Positions 46,401-58,572 of a DNA stretch of 64,000 bases are shown piece by piece. The DNA is from Sipunculus nudus (Eukaryota > Annelida > Sipuncula > Golfingiida > Sipunculidae), in the NCBI GenBank assembly GCA_026874595.1, contig CM049310.1:8186001-8250000 (forward strand), given 5' to 3'. Under the pieces are notes generated by a model. It saw only the letters and a program-made list of their open reading frames with translations. It searched no databases and was not told the origin of the DNA. Numbering within the stretch: position 1 is the stretch's first letter; each line of letters opens with the position of its first letter. A program made the translations under genes and the position numbers.

Positions 46401-47524
46401 CTATTTAAATCTACGTGTATCACTGATAAAAGTATGTACAACTGAAAATAAGTGTTGGTTTTCTTCAAATGTTAGATGAGAGTGTCCTTTTAAAATAAAA
46501 TTTGTTAAGTCTTTGTTGTTGTTTAAGTTGAGTCTTCTTGTGTAAGGTATGATGTTATTCAGCATCTCCTGCCTTTCAACACTGAATTTCGGACATTTAA
46601 GAAAATAATGTTCAGCGTCTTCATGTTGATTATAACAATTGTTATTTATACAATATCTGTTTTCAGTAATGTGATGTAGATATAAATGATATTGTAGGTG
46701 GCCGAGTCTCATTCTCATTCTCGTATGATTTATTGCAGCTGATCCCTTGCCTGTGCTGTAATGTAATTTCTTCTGTGGGAATAATGAATGCTTTATGGGC
46801 AGTTTTTTTTATATGATCCTCCAGTTGGTTCCAGTCTTATTGTTGCTGGTATGTATGATTTGTTGTGTGGCTCTTTGTTTATTCGTATCGGTGTAAAGTC
46901 GTCTTCTCTCCTGCTGGGATATCGACTTTGCGACCCATGTCTAGGTGGAAGGAGATTTTGTAAATACAGTGGTGTTTCTCCATGAATGATTTTATGCATA
47001 TGTACAAGACTGAAGTATTTTCCTCTCTTCCCAAGGGTTGGCCATCCTAACTCTTGAAGGAGAACCTCTGTATTTGTTCTGTTGAAAGCTCCGGTGCAGG
47101 CAATGGCCACTCTTCTTTGGAATCTTTCTAGCCGATTACTTTGTTCTTTGGTGCAGTTATTGTACAGTATGCATGCATATTCAAGTTGTGGCCTCATGAA
47201 GGCTGTGGAAATGTTTTCAACTGTGTGGCGTGGGACTTCTCTGTTTAGCTTCCAAATCAGACCAAGTTTTTTGTTCGCCTTGTTAATTGTATGATCAACG
47301 TGTTCTGCCCAGTTCATCCTATCATTCAGATATAATCCAAGTTGTGCAAAAGAGTTAACTTTTTCTAGTGGTTCCTGATTGATATATAGTGCTGGATACT
47401 GCCTAGGTCTACTTGATGATGCTACTACCATGTATTTCTTTTTTGAAGATTTGAAAGCCATAAAGGAATTTGTTGCCCAGTTTGAGAGTGTTGCTTTTAT
47501 GGTGTTGCTGGGAAACTTTTGCAA
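46401..47524 (-). pseudogene. Non-LTR retrotransposon, 3' part of RT ORF (Jockey/CR1-like)
   Basis: The upstream frame (46793-47524) matches the end of non-LTR reverse transcriptase ORFs: FKSSKKKYMVVASSS, the thumb-region LYLNDRMNWAEHVD, TAFMRPQLEYACILYNN and RLERFQRRVA. After a frame change near 46790, 46401-46718 carries RMRLGHLQYHLYLHH and the terminal zinc-finger-like C-x4-C-x8-H-x5-C (EDAEHYFLKCP). The polymerase core with YADD is missing, so the copy is 5'-truncated and dead. It lies opposite to the main gene. Confidence 0.85.
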
Positions 47525-48109
47525 AAAGCAAAACTGAACTGATAGTGAGAAATATTAGGCATAATATTGCGCTTAATTATGTCCCTTTACCTATTTGTAC
47601 AATCCATGTGTAAATAAATCAGTTTATATTATATATTAATGTTCAACAAACTGGCTGAAATTATTGACGACAGAGAACGCTACATAGTTTAGCAAATTTC
47701 ATACCTTCAGCTCATTTAGAAGTTTCACAGTAAGTTTGTCCGGCATTAATTCATACTGAAATTATTGCACGTGTGATTTAAGTGGTCCTCTCAAAACTCA
47801 GGTAATTTGCTGGTGTGAGAAAAATGTGTGCAAAGCCACTCGTCAGACTCCAGATACATGCATGTAAATATAATAAGGATTATTGCTGTAGACTGATGAA
47901 TTGTTTATTGTCAACCCTGTCTAGTATTTTAGGTGTTAAGCATTTTTTAAGACTAAAATTCCCCATACTGAAACAAAAGCCTTATACGAATATTCATATG
48001 AGAGAGGGGAGGGGGGGGGGGGGTAAAGAAATGTATCTAGTATGCATAATAATGATTTTTTTTTCACAAATAACATCTTATATTTTAATTGTTACAGATG
48101 TCTGTTACA

Positions 48110-49010
48110 TGTGTTGTTGACACTTGGTTCGTGTGGCGCACGCACACCTCGTTGATTTGGCAGCTATGGCCTGCGTGTGAACTTAGATGTGTAGAGACAC
48201 AACGCTTGGTGTAATCCGTCCTGGGAAGCCTGGCGTGTAAAGACAAAGCGCTCATGCTTTTCTGGAATTTTCTGGGCTGATCGCACTCTATGAGTGCTTG
48301 CCTTGTATTGTTCTTTTGGCGCGTGTGTATTATGTATTGTTGTGTTCTTTGGATTGTTCGTGAAATAGAAGTTTCTAGGCTTTGGGGTGAGAAGCTATAA
48401 ATTAGGGGCTGTGTTTAGAGCCCAGAGGAGAGAAAAAAGTATTCCAGCGGACACCGAAGAGTGCGAGTAAGTTTGTGGACCTTTCCGTTAATTGCAGCAG
48501 TTATAGATCTTCTTTGAAATTTGTAACGGATTTTATATAGTCTTCAGTTTGCCTCTGGAATTATTGCCAGAACTTCACTTTTGGATTACAACAGATTGTT
48601 TTCGGGATTATATTCGACTATTATTTTCTTAGATGATTTACGGAAACTGTTCATCTGGATTAAATGTTTTAAAGGACTTGTTAAGCTGTGACAGTGGTGG
48701 TTTCCAGAAAAGCCTCGGATCCGGACTCTGGTACTGTTCACTTTATTTATTATACTGTGTAATGTATTGATTTGCTGTTGTACTGTTGTTATCCTGTGTA
48801 ATTGTATTGATTAAGTGTATTGTAATGTTAGGGTTGTTTTGAGAATAAATTATTATTATTTGTTAACAAAAAAAACACTGACTTCTTTATTTATTCCCCT
48901 AGAAATTTCACGCTGCCTAGTGTTACAGAATCTGATTTTTATTTATCTCCGTAACAAAATTTATGCTCGTCACGACTACGTGATCTGTTGATATTAGGTT
49001 CCGTAACATA
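48110..49010 (+). mobile_element. LTR copy 1 (probably solo)
   Basis: Related to copy 2 over most of its length. It has a TATA box TATAAAT (48396-48402) followed by GGGGCTGTGTTTAGAGCC, an AATAAA (48844-48849) and an end GGTTCCGTAACAT. The start near GTTGACACTTGG is approximate. No internal region follows before copy 2, so it is a solo LTR or one half of a tandem. (TA)n tracts lie at about 49110-49165 and 49238-49300, between the copies. Confidence 0.7.
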
Positions 49011-49111
49011 ACGGATAAAATTAAGCTGTCATTCACGTGCATTGAAGATAACGTCTTATGTATGATAAAATGCCAAAGATATGCACATGCACATATCCAG
49101 CTTAAAGAATC

Positions 49112-49167
<56 letters not shown>

Positions 49168-49255
49168 GGTGTCAACCATTGCCATTACTTTTTGTAAGTA
49201 ACAGACTAGCACGGCATTTTAAAACTTTACATCACATATATATTTATATATATAC

Positions 49256-49304
<49 letters not shown>

Positions 49305-49321
49305 TGTTATGCACAGGATAT

Positions 49322-50071
49322 GACATAACTTGGCATGTGCTAGGCATTCTGATTCGTATAAGGCGCAAACCCTGTGCGCTGCTTTGGGAACCTCACTTGC
49401 TGAACTCCCGCGGAGTGTAAAGACAGCGTGTTCGATGTAGTCTGGAGGGTAACAGAATGGAAGTTGGGCTTCGGATAAAAAAGCTATAAATAGGGGCTGT
49501 GTTTAGAGCCGGCTAAGAGAAAATACCAGCGGACACGGAAGAGTGTGACTCTCTCGTCAGTTTTTGGGACCTTTCCGATAATTGCAGAACTTTCAGATAT
49601 TCTACGGACTTTATACAGCTTTTATATACTGATTGTCTTCAGTTTGCCTTTGGGATTTTTACCAGAACTTCACTTTTGGATTACAACAGATTGTTTTCGA
49701 GATTAAATCGGACTATTCTCTGGGAAGATTTATTTGAACTGTTTACGTGGATTATTTGTGTTAAAGGACTCTTGAAAAGCTGTGACAGTGGTGGTATCCA
49801 GAAATCAAAGCCTAGGATCAGGACACTTTGGTGATGTACATTTTTACAATTGTTATACTGTGTAATTGTATTGATTTAGTGTATCGTAATGTTGGGATTG
49901 TTCTAAGAATAAATTATAATTATTTGTTAATAAAAAAAACCGATTACTTTATTTATTCCCCTAGACATTTCACGCTACCCCCTAGTGTTGCGGAATCTGA
50001 TTTTTTTTATCTCCGTAACAAAATTTATACTCGTCACGATTACGATCTGTTATTATATGGTTCCGTAACAT
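49322..50071 (+). mobile_element. LTR copy 2 (5' LTR of a gypsy-like remnant)
   Basis: TATAAATA at 49485-49492, the same GGGGCTGTGTTTAGAGCC leader, TGGATTACAACAGATTGTTT shared with copy 1, AATAAA at 49908-49913, and the same end GGTTCCGTAACAT. It is followed by AAATTGTGGGCTAGTCTGG, the place of a primer-binding site, and then by gag-like sequence. It differs from copy 1 by many substitutions and indels, so the copies are old or belong to different subfamilies. Confidence 0.7.
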
Positions 50072-50239
50072 AAAATTGTGGGCTAGTCTGGCAGTCTTAA
50101 TAGTTTTGAAAATTAATTAGGCCTTGACCTGGACTCATTGTTTACAATACATTGTTTACAAGATTTATCTCAGTTTTTTTTTTTTTTTTTTTTTTGGTGT
50201 TGTTTTAACATCTTAACAACGCAGACTTCGAACCTGAGG

Positions 50240-51265
50240 CATTTGTGAAGATCCAGACCCTGATCTATTTGAACATTTAACAAAAGATTAGTTGTTACGT
50301 TTGGGACAACACTTAGGGCTAGGTGTGAATAAAGCTTTTAGAAAGCCTGATATCATTGCTAAAATCATGCAAGATCTGGTTAGCTTAGTTGAAGAGAGTG
50401 AAGTGGAAACATAAAAAAATGACAGCTTTGCTATGCAGTTAGAATTTAAAAAGTTAGAAATGCAACATGAGCTAGCATTAAAAGAGGAAGAACAAAAAGA
50501 AATTGAGTTAAAACGACCTGAGTTAGAAAGACTTAAACTAGAACATAGTCTACATGCTGCCCCAACTCACAGTTTTGATGTTACTAAACACATTAGACTT
50601 GTCCCACCTTTCAAGAAAAAGAGGTTGATAAATATTTCTGACACTTTGAGAAGGTAGCTGAAAATTTAAAATGGCCTAGGGAAAATTGGACTATACTTTT
50701 ACAAAGTGTATTGACTGGCAAGGCCAGAGAAATTTATACAGAGCTTTCAGTAGAAGCCGCTGCTGACTATGACCAGGTTAAATGGTTAATCCTAAAAGGA
50801 TATGAGTTAGTTCCGGAGGCTTACCGCAAGAGATTCAGATATTGGGAAAAGCGCAAAGATCAGACCTATGTAGAAATTGCTAGGACTATGAGCTGATGTT
50901 TGATCGCTGGTGTAGTTCTAAAAATGTAATGAAAGATTATTGCAATTTGCGGCAGTTGATATCGCTTGAAGAATTTAAGCACTGAATTGACCCAGATTTT
51001 AAAACTTTTCTTGATGAGAAAAGTCCTGAAACACTTGAAATCGCTGCTCAATTAGCTGATGATTATTCATTTACACATAAAATGTCATTTAATAGCAAAT
51101 CAAACCAGTCATTCACAAACAAGTATGTAAATCAGTATGGTCAAAAGAAGTTTAAGGCGCAGTCACCCAGTACTAGTAGTTCAACCAAGTCCATTTCTAC
51201 ACATCAGTCCACGTCCACTCCAAAGAAGAATCCTTTCAAGACTTCTCCGAGGAGTATCCTCTAAA
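50240..51265 (+). pseudogene. Ty3/gypsy-like gag remnant
   Basis: Broken gag. A glutamate/lysine coiled-coil-like part (LEMQHELALKEEEQKEIELK, about 50433-50540) leads into RLVPPFKKK; after a frame change come NLKWPRENWTILLQ and LTGKAREIYTELS, the SCAN-like capsid signature of many metazoan gypsy gag proteins. YRKRFRYWEK and EEFKHCIDP-like parts follow with further stops (about 50897, 50985). The end is a serine-rich low-complexity tail. Several stops and shifts make it non-functional. Confidence 0.75.
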
Positions 51266-51519
51266 TAAGGCTAAGTCCTTTATGTCTCTTGCGAGAGTAT
51301 TTCAAATGAGGCCAGATCCTTTTATGACAAACAAAAGTTTGTTTCTGCTGAGGAAAATTCCTCTGTTGACTCCCATGAGGAGTTTGATTGTAATAAGGAT
51401 GTAGATTCCTTTTGTAACTCTGAAAAAGAGTTTATGACTGACAGTGTCAGTGTCAGTTCTTTGTTTGATAAAATTGAGGTAGTACATTCCTCTCCTGACT
51501 CTGTTATTTGAGCCATTCA

Positions 51520-51800
51520 TTCATGATGGTTTTGTTATACTTTCAAGTGATTTTTCAGATTCTATCCCTATTAGAATTTCGAGGGACACTGGTTCAGGCA
51601 ACACTTTCATGTTAGCAAACACTTTCCCATTTTCTAATAGGTCTTTTACTGGTGCACATGCACTTGTTTATGATGTGTTTACAGACAAACACACTTCAGT
51701 TCCGCTTCACAGTGTACATATAAAGTCAGATCTGATTTCTTGGAATATTACTGTACACTGTAAGAAGAAAGGGTTTTATAAAACGGTTGTTTCTAGATAA
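51520..51800 (+). pseudogene. Retropepsin-like remnant of the same element
   Basis: ISRDTGSGNTFML fits the aspartic-protease active-site region (usually DTGA or DSGA in gypsy elements). TFPFSNRSFTGAHALV and VPLHSVHIKSDLISW follow in the order seen in such proteases. The reverse transcriptase, RNase H and integrase are absent, and no 3' LTR was found before 53 kb. Confidence 0.65.
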
Positions 51801-51809
51801 ACGGGTTGT

Positions 51810-52369
51810 TCTTTCTTCCCTCACCCGTAGCCTCTTGTAAATGGGTTTTGTTTTATGTATTTCCCGTAAAAACCCCTTTCCCGCGAGTGTGTCATTAATT
51901 CGTTATATTAACGCGAGGGTGCACTGCCGGCGTTTGACTGAACACGTCACGCGTGACGTGTATCTTCTTGGTGGCTTCACCAGTGACATGAGGTGTCAGA
52001 AAGACCAACAGCAAATTACTATTTTTATGCAGAGAATCCGTCACTCTCAGAAATTCAAGTTTTCAGGTAAGTCAGTTTTGTATCATGATGATCATGGCAA
52101 TTGCTTGTAAACAGGTGAAACAACTTGGCACATCTACATTTAGTTTTACGCCATGGAATGTTAGGCGCATGGCGGCGTCTAGTGCAGTGGGATTTTCAAG
52201 ATGGCGGCCCGGTAAGACAAAAGCAGGTGGCTTGGTATGTTTTCGCGATGAAAAGGCTTTTTAACGGATGTCACTTACAAAGGACGATTCCTATATGGTC
52301 TGTCGGATGTAAAAATCCGCAACACGACTTTGAAAAGCATTACTCAGCCGGTCTTTAACAGCGCTACCG
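51810..52369 (+). other. CpG-richer segment with YY1-type ATGGCGG start words
   Basis: Contains CACGTCACGCGTGACGTG (a palindrome-rich CpG patch near 51944) and, at 52169, ATGGCGGCGTCT, followed at 52198 by AAGATGGCGGC, an exact YY1-type initiator word. A strong donor CCCG|GTAAGA follows at 52212, so 52169-52211 could be a short first coding exon. No downstream exon was found. A 22-nt C run follows at 52370-52391. Confidence 0.25.
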
Positions 52370-53543
52370 CCCCCCCCCCCCCCCCCCCCCCGTCCCCGGC
52401 ATGTAAACAAACGACATTTGCATCCCAAAACGTGTTGTGTCCAAGTTATACGTATACTGGGTACAAGTTATTACCAGCAGACACATGCATGTTTATTTAC
52501 TTATTACATAACTGGGCATTTTCGCTATGTACGGATTATATTTTTTGTTGTATTATTATTATTGACAATATTGTTCAGTCCAAATCAGATGCCTGGGATG
52601 TCATCCAGGCCACATATATTTAATATTTATATAGTTACAGAATACAGTTAACAAAAGAATAAATAAAATGCTGAGTCCTTACATAGGAACAGTAACATTA
52701 ATGAATGTTCATGTCTTCGATAAATTATTTTATGTTCTATTGGATTATATTAAGTGGTGCTATAGGACAACATATTAAAAAAAAAATGATTTAACCTTTA
52801 AGATTTACAAAAAAATACAAAAATTACTTTTATACATATATTCCATTGCATGTGCTGGTAAACTCAAAAATTTTTTTTCTTTTAAATAAGAATTTACATT
52901 GTCAACTCACTTTGTTTTTTAATTATACCCAGCTGATTTTGAAAAGGAGTATCCATTTTAGAGCCTTGTCAGCAGTGTGTTTCATAATGCCTCAATATAA
53001 AAAAATTAGTTTGCAATGGTGATTTCTCACCTACCTCTTCCATACATATATACAATACAATTATGATGTAGCCTCTGTACATATATGATATGATTAAAAG
53101 CTTACAACAGTTTATATAATTTATAAAGGCCAGACAGCAACCTTTATTAATATTTTCACATACTTGGACCAATGATCAACTTCCAGCATAAAAAGTAAAA
53201 TAAAACAGAACATCCATGCATTTTTTCTTTGACAACTTGTTGAATTTGAAAATTACAACTGTTATGTGCCTCCTGCTAATTCAACAGTTTGTAAGTTCTT
53301 CAATTAAATTTCAATTATCTATCACAGAATATGTACAGTACTATACTGAGCACTTTTAAGGTATCATTATAATAAAAAAATAATTCCATTTGATACACAT
53401 CTATGGGCCTTGTTGTAAGTTTGGTATAGCAACCTTCTTTATGTATAAATGTATCTATCTGTGAGAGAGTAATATTGAATGTCCAACCCATCACTCTTTT
53501 TCCAAGTACTGGTACATGCATACATGTTTGAACTAATAAAGTA

Positions 53544-54989
53544 ATATCTGACAGAGAGTACTATCTCCCCATCCTCAAAGTACTAATTTATTAGTGGGAA
53601 AAGATAGTATATACACCTACCCGTGTGAAGAAAGTCACATAAGCAGAAAGCACTGTCCAACACTTCAACCCAACCCCCCCTCAACCACTCCATGTATTTG
53701 ATGTCGAGTGAAGACAGGTACACACACCTATGTGTGTGAGGCCAGTCACATTTGACAGAGAGTACTGTCCAACACCTCAAACCCCCCTCCCCTCACTATC
53801 CCCCTCCATTTGATAGATTTGATAGAGAGTACTGTCCAACACCTCACTCCCCCCCCCCCCCCCCCACTCCATGTATTTAATGTCGAGTGAAGACGGGTAC
53901 ACACACCTATGTGTGTGAGGCCAGTCACATTTGACAGAAAGTACTGTCCAACACCTCAAACCCCCCTCCCCTCACCATCCCCCTCCATTTGATAGAGAGT
54001 ACTGTCCAACACCTCACTCCCCCCCCCCCCCCACACACACACTATCCATGTATTTGATGTCGAGTGAAGACAGGTAAACACACCTATGTGTGTGAGGCCA
54101 GTCACATTTGACAGAGAGTACTGTCCAACACCTTGAACCCCCACTCCATGTTTTTGATGTGGAGTGAATACAGGCACACACACCTATGTGTGTGAGGCCA
54201 GTCACATTTGACAGAGAGTACTGTCCAACACCTCAAACCCCCCTCCCCTCACTATCCCCCTCCATTTGATAGATTTGATAGAGAGTACTGTCCAACACCT
54301 CACTCCCCCCCCCCCCCCCCATGTATTTAATGTCGAGTGAAGACGGGTACACACACCTATGTGTGTGAGGCCAGTCACATTTGACAGAAAGTACTGTCCA
54401 ACACCTCAAACCCCCCTCCCCTCACCATCCCCCTCCATTTGATAGAGAGTACTGTCCAACACCTCACTCCCCCCCCCCCCCCCCCACTCCATGTATTTAA
54501 TGTCGAGTGAAGACGGGTACACACACCTATGTGTGTGAGGCCAGTCACATTTGACAGAGAGTACTGTCCAACACCTTGAACCCCCACTCCATGTTTTTGA
54601 TGTGGAGTGAATACAGGCACACACACCTTTGTGTGTGAGGCTAGTCACATTTGACAGAAAGTATTGTCCAACACCTCAAACCCCCCTCCCCTGACCATTC
54701 CCCTCCATTTTTCAGAGAGTACTGTCCAACATCTCACCCTCCTCCCCCCCCCCCCCCCCCCCCAACACACACACTGCATGTATTGATGTCGAGTGAAGAC
54801 AGGTACACATACCTATGTGTGTGAGGCCAGTCACATTTGTCAGAGAGTACTGTCCAACACCTCACTCCCCCCCCCCCCCCACACACACACACACACACTC
54901 CATGTATTCGATGTCGAGTGAAGACAGGTACACATACCTATGTGTGTGAGGCCAGTCACATTTGTCAGAGAGTACTGTCCAACACCTCA

Positions 54990-55020
<31 letters not shown>

Positions 55021-55490
55021 TCCATGTATTTGATGTCGAGTGAAGACAGGTACACATACCTATGTGTGTGAGGCCAGTCACATTTGACAGAGAGTACTGT
55101 CCAACACCTCCCCCCCCCCCCCCCCCCCCCCACACACACACTCCATGTATTTGATGTCGAGTGAAGACAGGTACACATACTTATGTGTGTGAGGCCAGTC
55201 ACATTTGTCAGAGAGTACTGTCCAACACCTCAAACCCCCCTCCCCTCACTATCCCCCTCCATTTGATAGATTTGATAGAGAGTACTGTCCAACACCTCAC
55301 TCCCCCCCCCCCCCCCCACACACACACTCCATGTATTTGATGTCGAGTGAAGACAGGTACACAGGTATGTGTGAAGCTGGTTACATTCAACAGAGAGACA
55401 TTGACATTTCCAACACCTCAACCCCCTCCCCCCTCCCCTCACCACCCCCTCCATGTATTTGATGTCGAGTGAAGATGGGTACACATACAT
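53544..55490 (-). repeat. Composite minisatellite with long C tracts
   Basis: About 11-12 units. Each has GTACACACACCTATGTGTG, AGGCCAGTCACATTTGACAG, AGTACTGTCCAACACCTCA, a C run (up to about 22), and CCATGTATTTGATGTCGAGT. The anchor CCAGTCACATTT recurs at spacings of about 180, 177, 100, 173, 170, 101, 186, 125, 122 and 121, so two unit types alternate (with or without an extra CATTTGATAGA segment). The complementary strand has many G runs. Confidence 0.9.
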
Positions 55491-55574
55491 AATAATATGT
55501 CAATGTCAATATCTCATATCAGTCTCATACACACAATAAATTGTTTTAAAGCTTATAGGGCAATGCAGTCACTT

Positions 55575-56445
55575 GTTATTTTAAGCTCAGCTGATTATTA
55601 GTCATCTAAGGTATAGTCGTGGTCCATTTCCGATGTCTGTCTTTCCGTCTGTTTACAGTCCGTTAGACTTGCACATTTTGAAACCGTTAGACCTACAAAT
55701 CCAAAACTCAGCATACTGTTAGATGTCCCCTGAATCTCCTACCAAAATGGGTCACTGAGACTAAAAAAAACTTCTTTGTTATCAGCTTTGTGTGTCTAAG
55801 TCTTTCTCTCCTATTTTAAATATTTAGTAATTGTAAATGAACTTTTTTATTCTGTAAGCATTGTAGAATTAAGTGAAAATCCTATGTATATACACCAGGG
55901 TTGGGTCCAGGTACATGTGACAGTACCTAGTTACAGGAACAGGTATTGAAAAATGGTCAGGTACAGGTTCAGGTACAGGTACAGCAGTTTTGTAAAGTGC
56001 CAATAGGTACAGGTACAGGTACTTTTGAATATACCTAGGTACAGATACAAGTACCTGGTCCCAACCCTGGTATGTACACTATAATAATACAGAGATGTTG
56101 TAACTCCCATATATTAATGATATATATTAAAAAATAGATCAAATTGAACAAAAGTGAAAACTACTGAACTTTCAACAGTGTATCAAAAGGCCAACTAATG
56201 ATCTTGGTAATAATACACATCTTATTTTCACAACCTGCTCACATGCTTCAATTTTAACATTAGGAAATGCATGGTTTGGTCACAGAACATTATTTGCAAC
56301 AATTTCTTACTCATAAATACAAACCCATCATGGACTATATTGCCTTTTCCCCTTTTATCTCCATTTGACATTATTTTAGATTTTTACCTTCAAGTTCAAC
56401 TTCAGCAGAGCACAGTGACCCTTTGGTCCCTTGATATTAATTACT
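55575..56445 (+). mobile_element. Dispersed repeat, copy A (interrupted by a MITE)
   Basis: Starts TTTTAAGCTCAGCTGATTA and ends near CAGAGCACAGTGACCCTTTGG. The left part (TTTTGAAACCGTTAGACC, CAGCATACTGTTAGATGT) and right part (ACATTATTTGCAACAATTTC, TTTTATCTCCATTTGACA) both match copy B at 61141-63140. A hAT-like MITE sits at 55895-56070. Ends are related to AGCTCAGCTGA and its inverse. Confidence 0.65.
55895..56070. mobile_element. 176-bp MITE, hAT-like
   Basis: Ends CCAGGGTTGGGTCCAGGTAC (55895-55914) and GTACCTGGTCCCAACCCTGG (56051-56070) are inverted repeats with one mismatch in 20. Flanks TATATACA and TATGTACA agree at 7 of 8 positions, fitting the 8-bp duplication of hAT elements. The interior is dominated by CAGGTACAGGTA repeats. 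Confidence 0.8.
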
Positions 56446-56975
56446 TACCAGTGTAATATATGTGTGGTATCATATATAGGCAGATTCAGAATTTTACTGG
56501 AAACAGAAGTGGTACAGTCAAGAATAAAGGTGCTCACCTCGAAAAGGAGAGAGGAACCAGGAGACACTCCCTCTTTGTTCGAGTTGCATGTTTTAATGAT
56601 CAAATATTAATCTTTTCAGGTGCCCATTCAGGAAAGGATATAAAAGAATAATGACTGCCCTGTTACATCAGTGTCCTCATATAAGAAAATATGAAAGTAC
56701 TTTCTGTTAAGATCAACGGGTTGTAGCCTGTACAATACTTTAGAATTATTTTAATTTTAAAACATATCTAAAAAAGAAATATGACAATGACAGTCTGATA
56801 CCTGAAGTAAGTGATGTTGGTGGAAATAATTGTGAGCAACTGTAAGCAATCACAAATATATTTCTGTTGGTACACTAGAATGGTTAAACAAATGCAGGGT
56901 AAACAAATGTTAGCAAAAGGTGGATTTAGAAGAGTCGGTTCAAGTATTATTATTTATATGAGTGATTTCTGTGTA

Positions 56976-58374
56976 CCGTAAAATCTCCACTTAAAACCGC
57001 ACTTCCGATTAAAACCGCACCCAGACATCGCCGAAATTCCAGGCGAGACACCGCGAGGGGCTCAAATACGAAGAACCCCCCTTTAAAACCGCACCAACTT
57101 TCGCTACGGAATGATTTGACAAAAGACACAATCAAGCAATCATCTAGAAATGAACACGCGTAGGTTGCGACTCGGCCATTCCTGTCCACTTTAAAAATTC
57201 CTTGGGCATTTTATTTAAACACATAACACTTTTTTGCAGGGTCACTCAAGCATGAAGTTTGGGAAGACGTAAGTGCCGGTGAACCTCTGCCTGTTTATAC
57301 AGATTTTATATTCCGTGCCGTATTCTTGTTTGCTACTGATTTGTCATTATATTTTGGAAAAAATATTCTGCTGATCCATTTCAAGTCACTGTATATTTTA
57401 ATTCTAAAAGTAATATTTTGAAATCTTAATTTTTGATGAAAATTCCATTTTCTGGAATTACTCGGAAGATTCAAATCATTTTCATACCGGTTACTTCGGT
57501 ATTATCTTCGTCACATCGTACGTTGACATCGCTCCATGTCACAATTTGCTGGTGCGTTTGAAAACATCGCTGGTCAACTTAATTAAATATCGAAGTAACT
57601 GAAGTTACCTTTTAGAGATACGCACGTATAGGAAACATGACGCTTGAAAACGAGTGATTTTAAGGTAAAATTAAAGTGGCCAGTCCGGGTTAGCAAGTTT
57701 TTTTCCTGAAGAAAGTTTCCGTGTGGAGAGCCATTTTGTCAAGGCAGTGTTCGCGCAAGGCACGCTGGGACGAAATAGGTGGCTGTTCTATTTACCACCC
57801 ACCGCTTACAGCCGTTCAAAATATTCTTAGCAGAATACCGGGGTGTTTCAGCACATGGCGGCACTCAAACTTGATTTTAAAACGATCGTCTGCCATTGTG
57901 TGACTCTTTACGATGTCAGCTTTTTATTCATTTTACGTTTTAAACAAATAATCATTGCTAAATAATGCCGCAAATGGGTTTAAAGTAGGCTTTTATTTCA
58001 ATTTTGCTTGACCATGCCCAACGAAGTGGACCGCTGTGTGTAACAGCAGGGTTGTTGTAAACGTATTATTTGGTGACAATTACCAAGATTTTATAACAAG
58101 TTTTATATCACACGAAAACTTATCAGCAATATTTAATTTATAAATAACAAATAATCGTAAATAATACATTTACACACGGCTCCCATGCATGCTAAGAACA
58201 GCCTTCGAAAGTTGCAATATTATCGCCCACGCGCCGGCCCAAAAACGATGTCTGTCAGGAAGATATTCAGGAAACCCTTCTAGTATAAACCGCACAGTGC
58301 TTTCAGGAAATCAACCTGATTTCAAGATTTTGAATTTCTTGATTAAACCGCGGTTTTAAGTGGAGATTTTACGG
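56976..58374. mobile_element. 1.4-kb TIR element with TA target site
   Basis: The first 25 bp (CCGTAAAATCTCCACTTAAA, then ACCGC) are exactly inverted at 58350-58374, with TA directly outside both ends. TTAAAACCGCAC-like words recur below both ends (56990, 57012, 57083; 58284, 58343), possible transposase-binding sites. The superfamily is probably Tc1/mariner-pogo, judged by TA. No transposase frame. Inside are an exon-like 29-mer (57240-57268) and a promoter-like patch (about 57715-57880) with GCCATTTTG and several CpG. Confidence 0.85.
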
Positions 58375-58439
58375 TAGTATTTATATTCCTGGAAGGAACC
58401 CCTTCCCAGCACGATGAAAGCAATAAGAATACCACTTAC

Positions 58440-58558
58440 TGACACTCCAGATGCTGCCCACACGAAAGCAAAGTATGGGAGATGAGGAAAGAGTGGGCAA
58501 AAGCGGAAGAACTTGACCAGTAAAGATGAGGAAACACCGCAAAAAAGGACAAGACCGA
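58440..58558 (-). CDS. Possible exon of a membrane protein
   Basis: The minus strand is open for about 40 codons without an ATG, reading LLVKFFRFCPLFPHLPYF then AFVWAASGVSV, strongly hydrophobic with an LP..A..W..SG pattern faintly like the first membrane helix of FRAG1/DRAM/TMEM150 proteins. It ends at a strong donor TCA|GTAAGT (58439-58434). A clear acceptor is lacking and it is wedged between the TIR element and a dispersed repeat, so it may be a relic. Confidence 0.2.
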
Positions 58559-58572
58559 CAATTCAGGTCAGG

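Noticed and set aside
46793-47524. Intact host gene on the minus strand
   Set aside because: Motifs are those of the end of a non-LTR reverse-transcriptase ORF, it is 5'-truncated, and the zinc-finger part lies in another frame.
49062-49328. Open frame with YIYIYIYI repeats
   Set aside because: Translation of (TA)n microsatellites.
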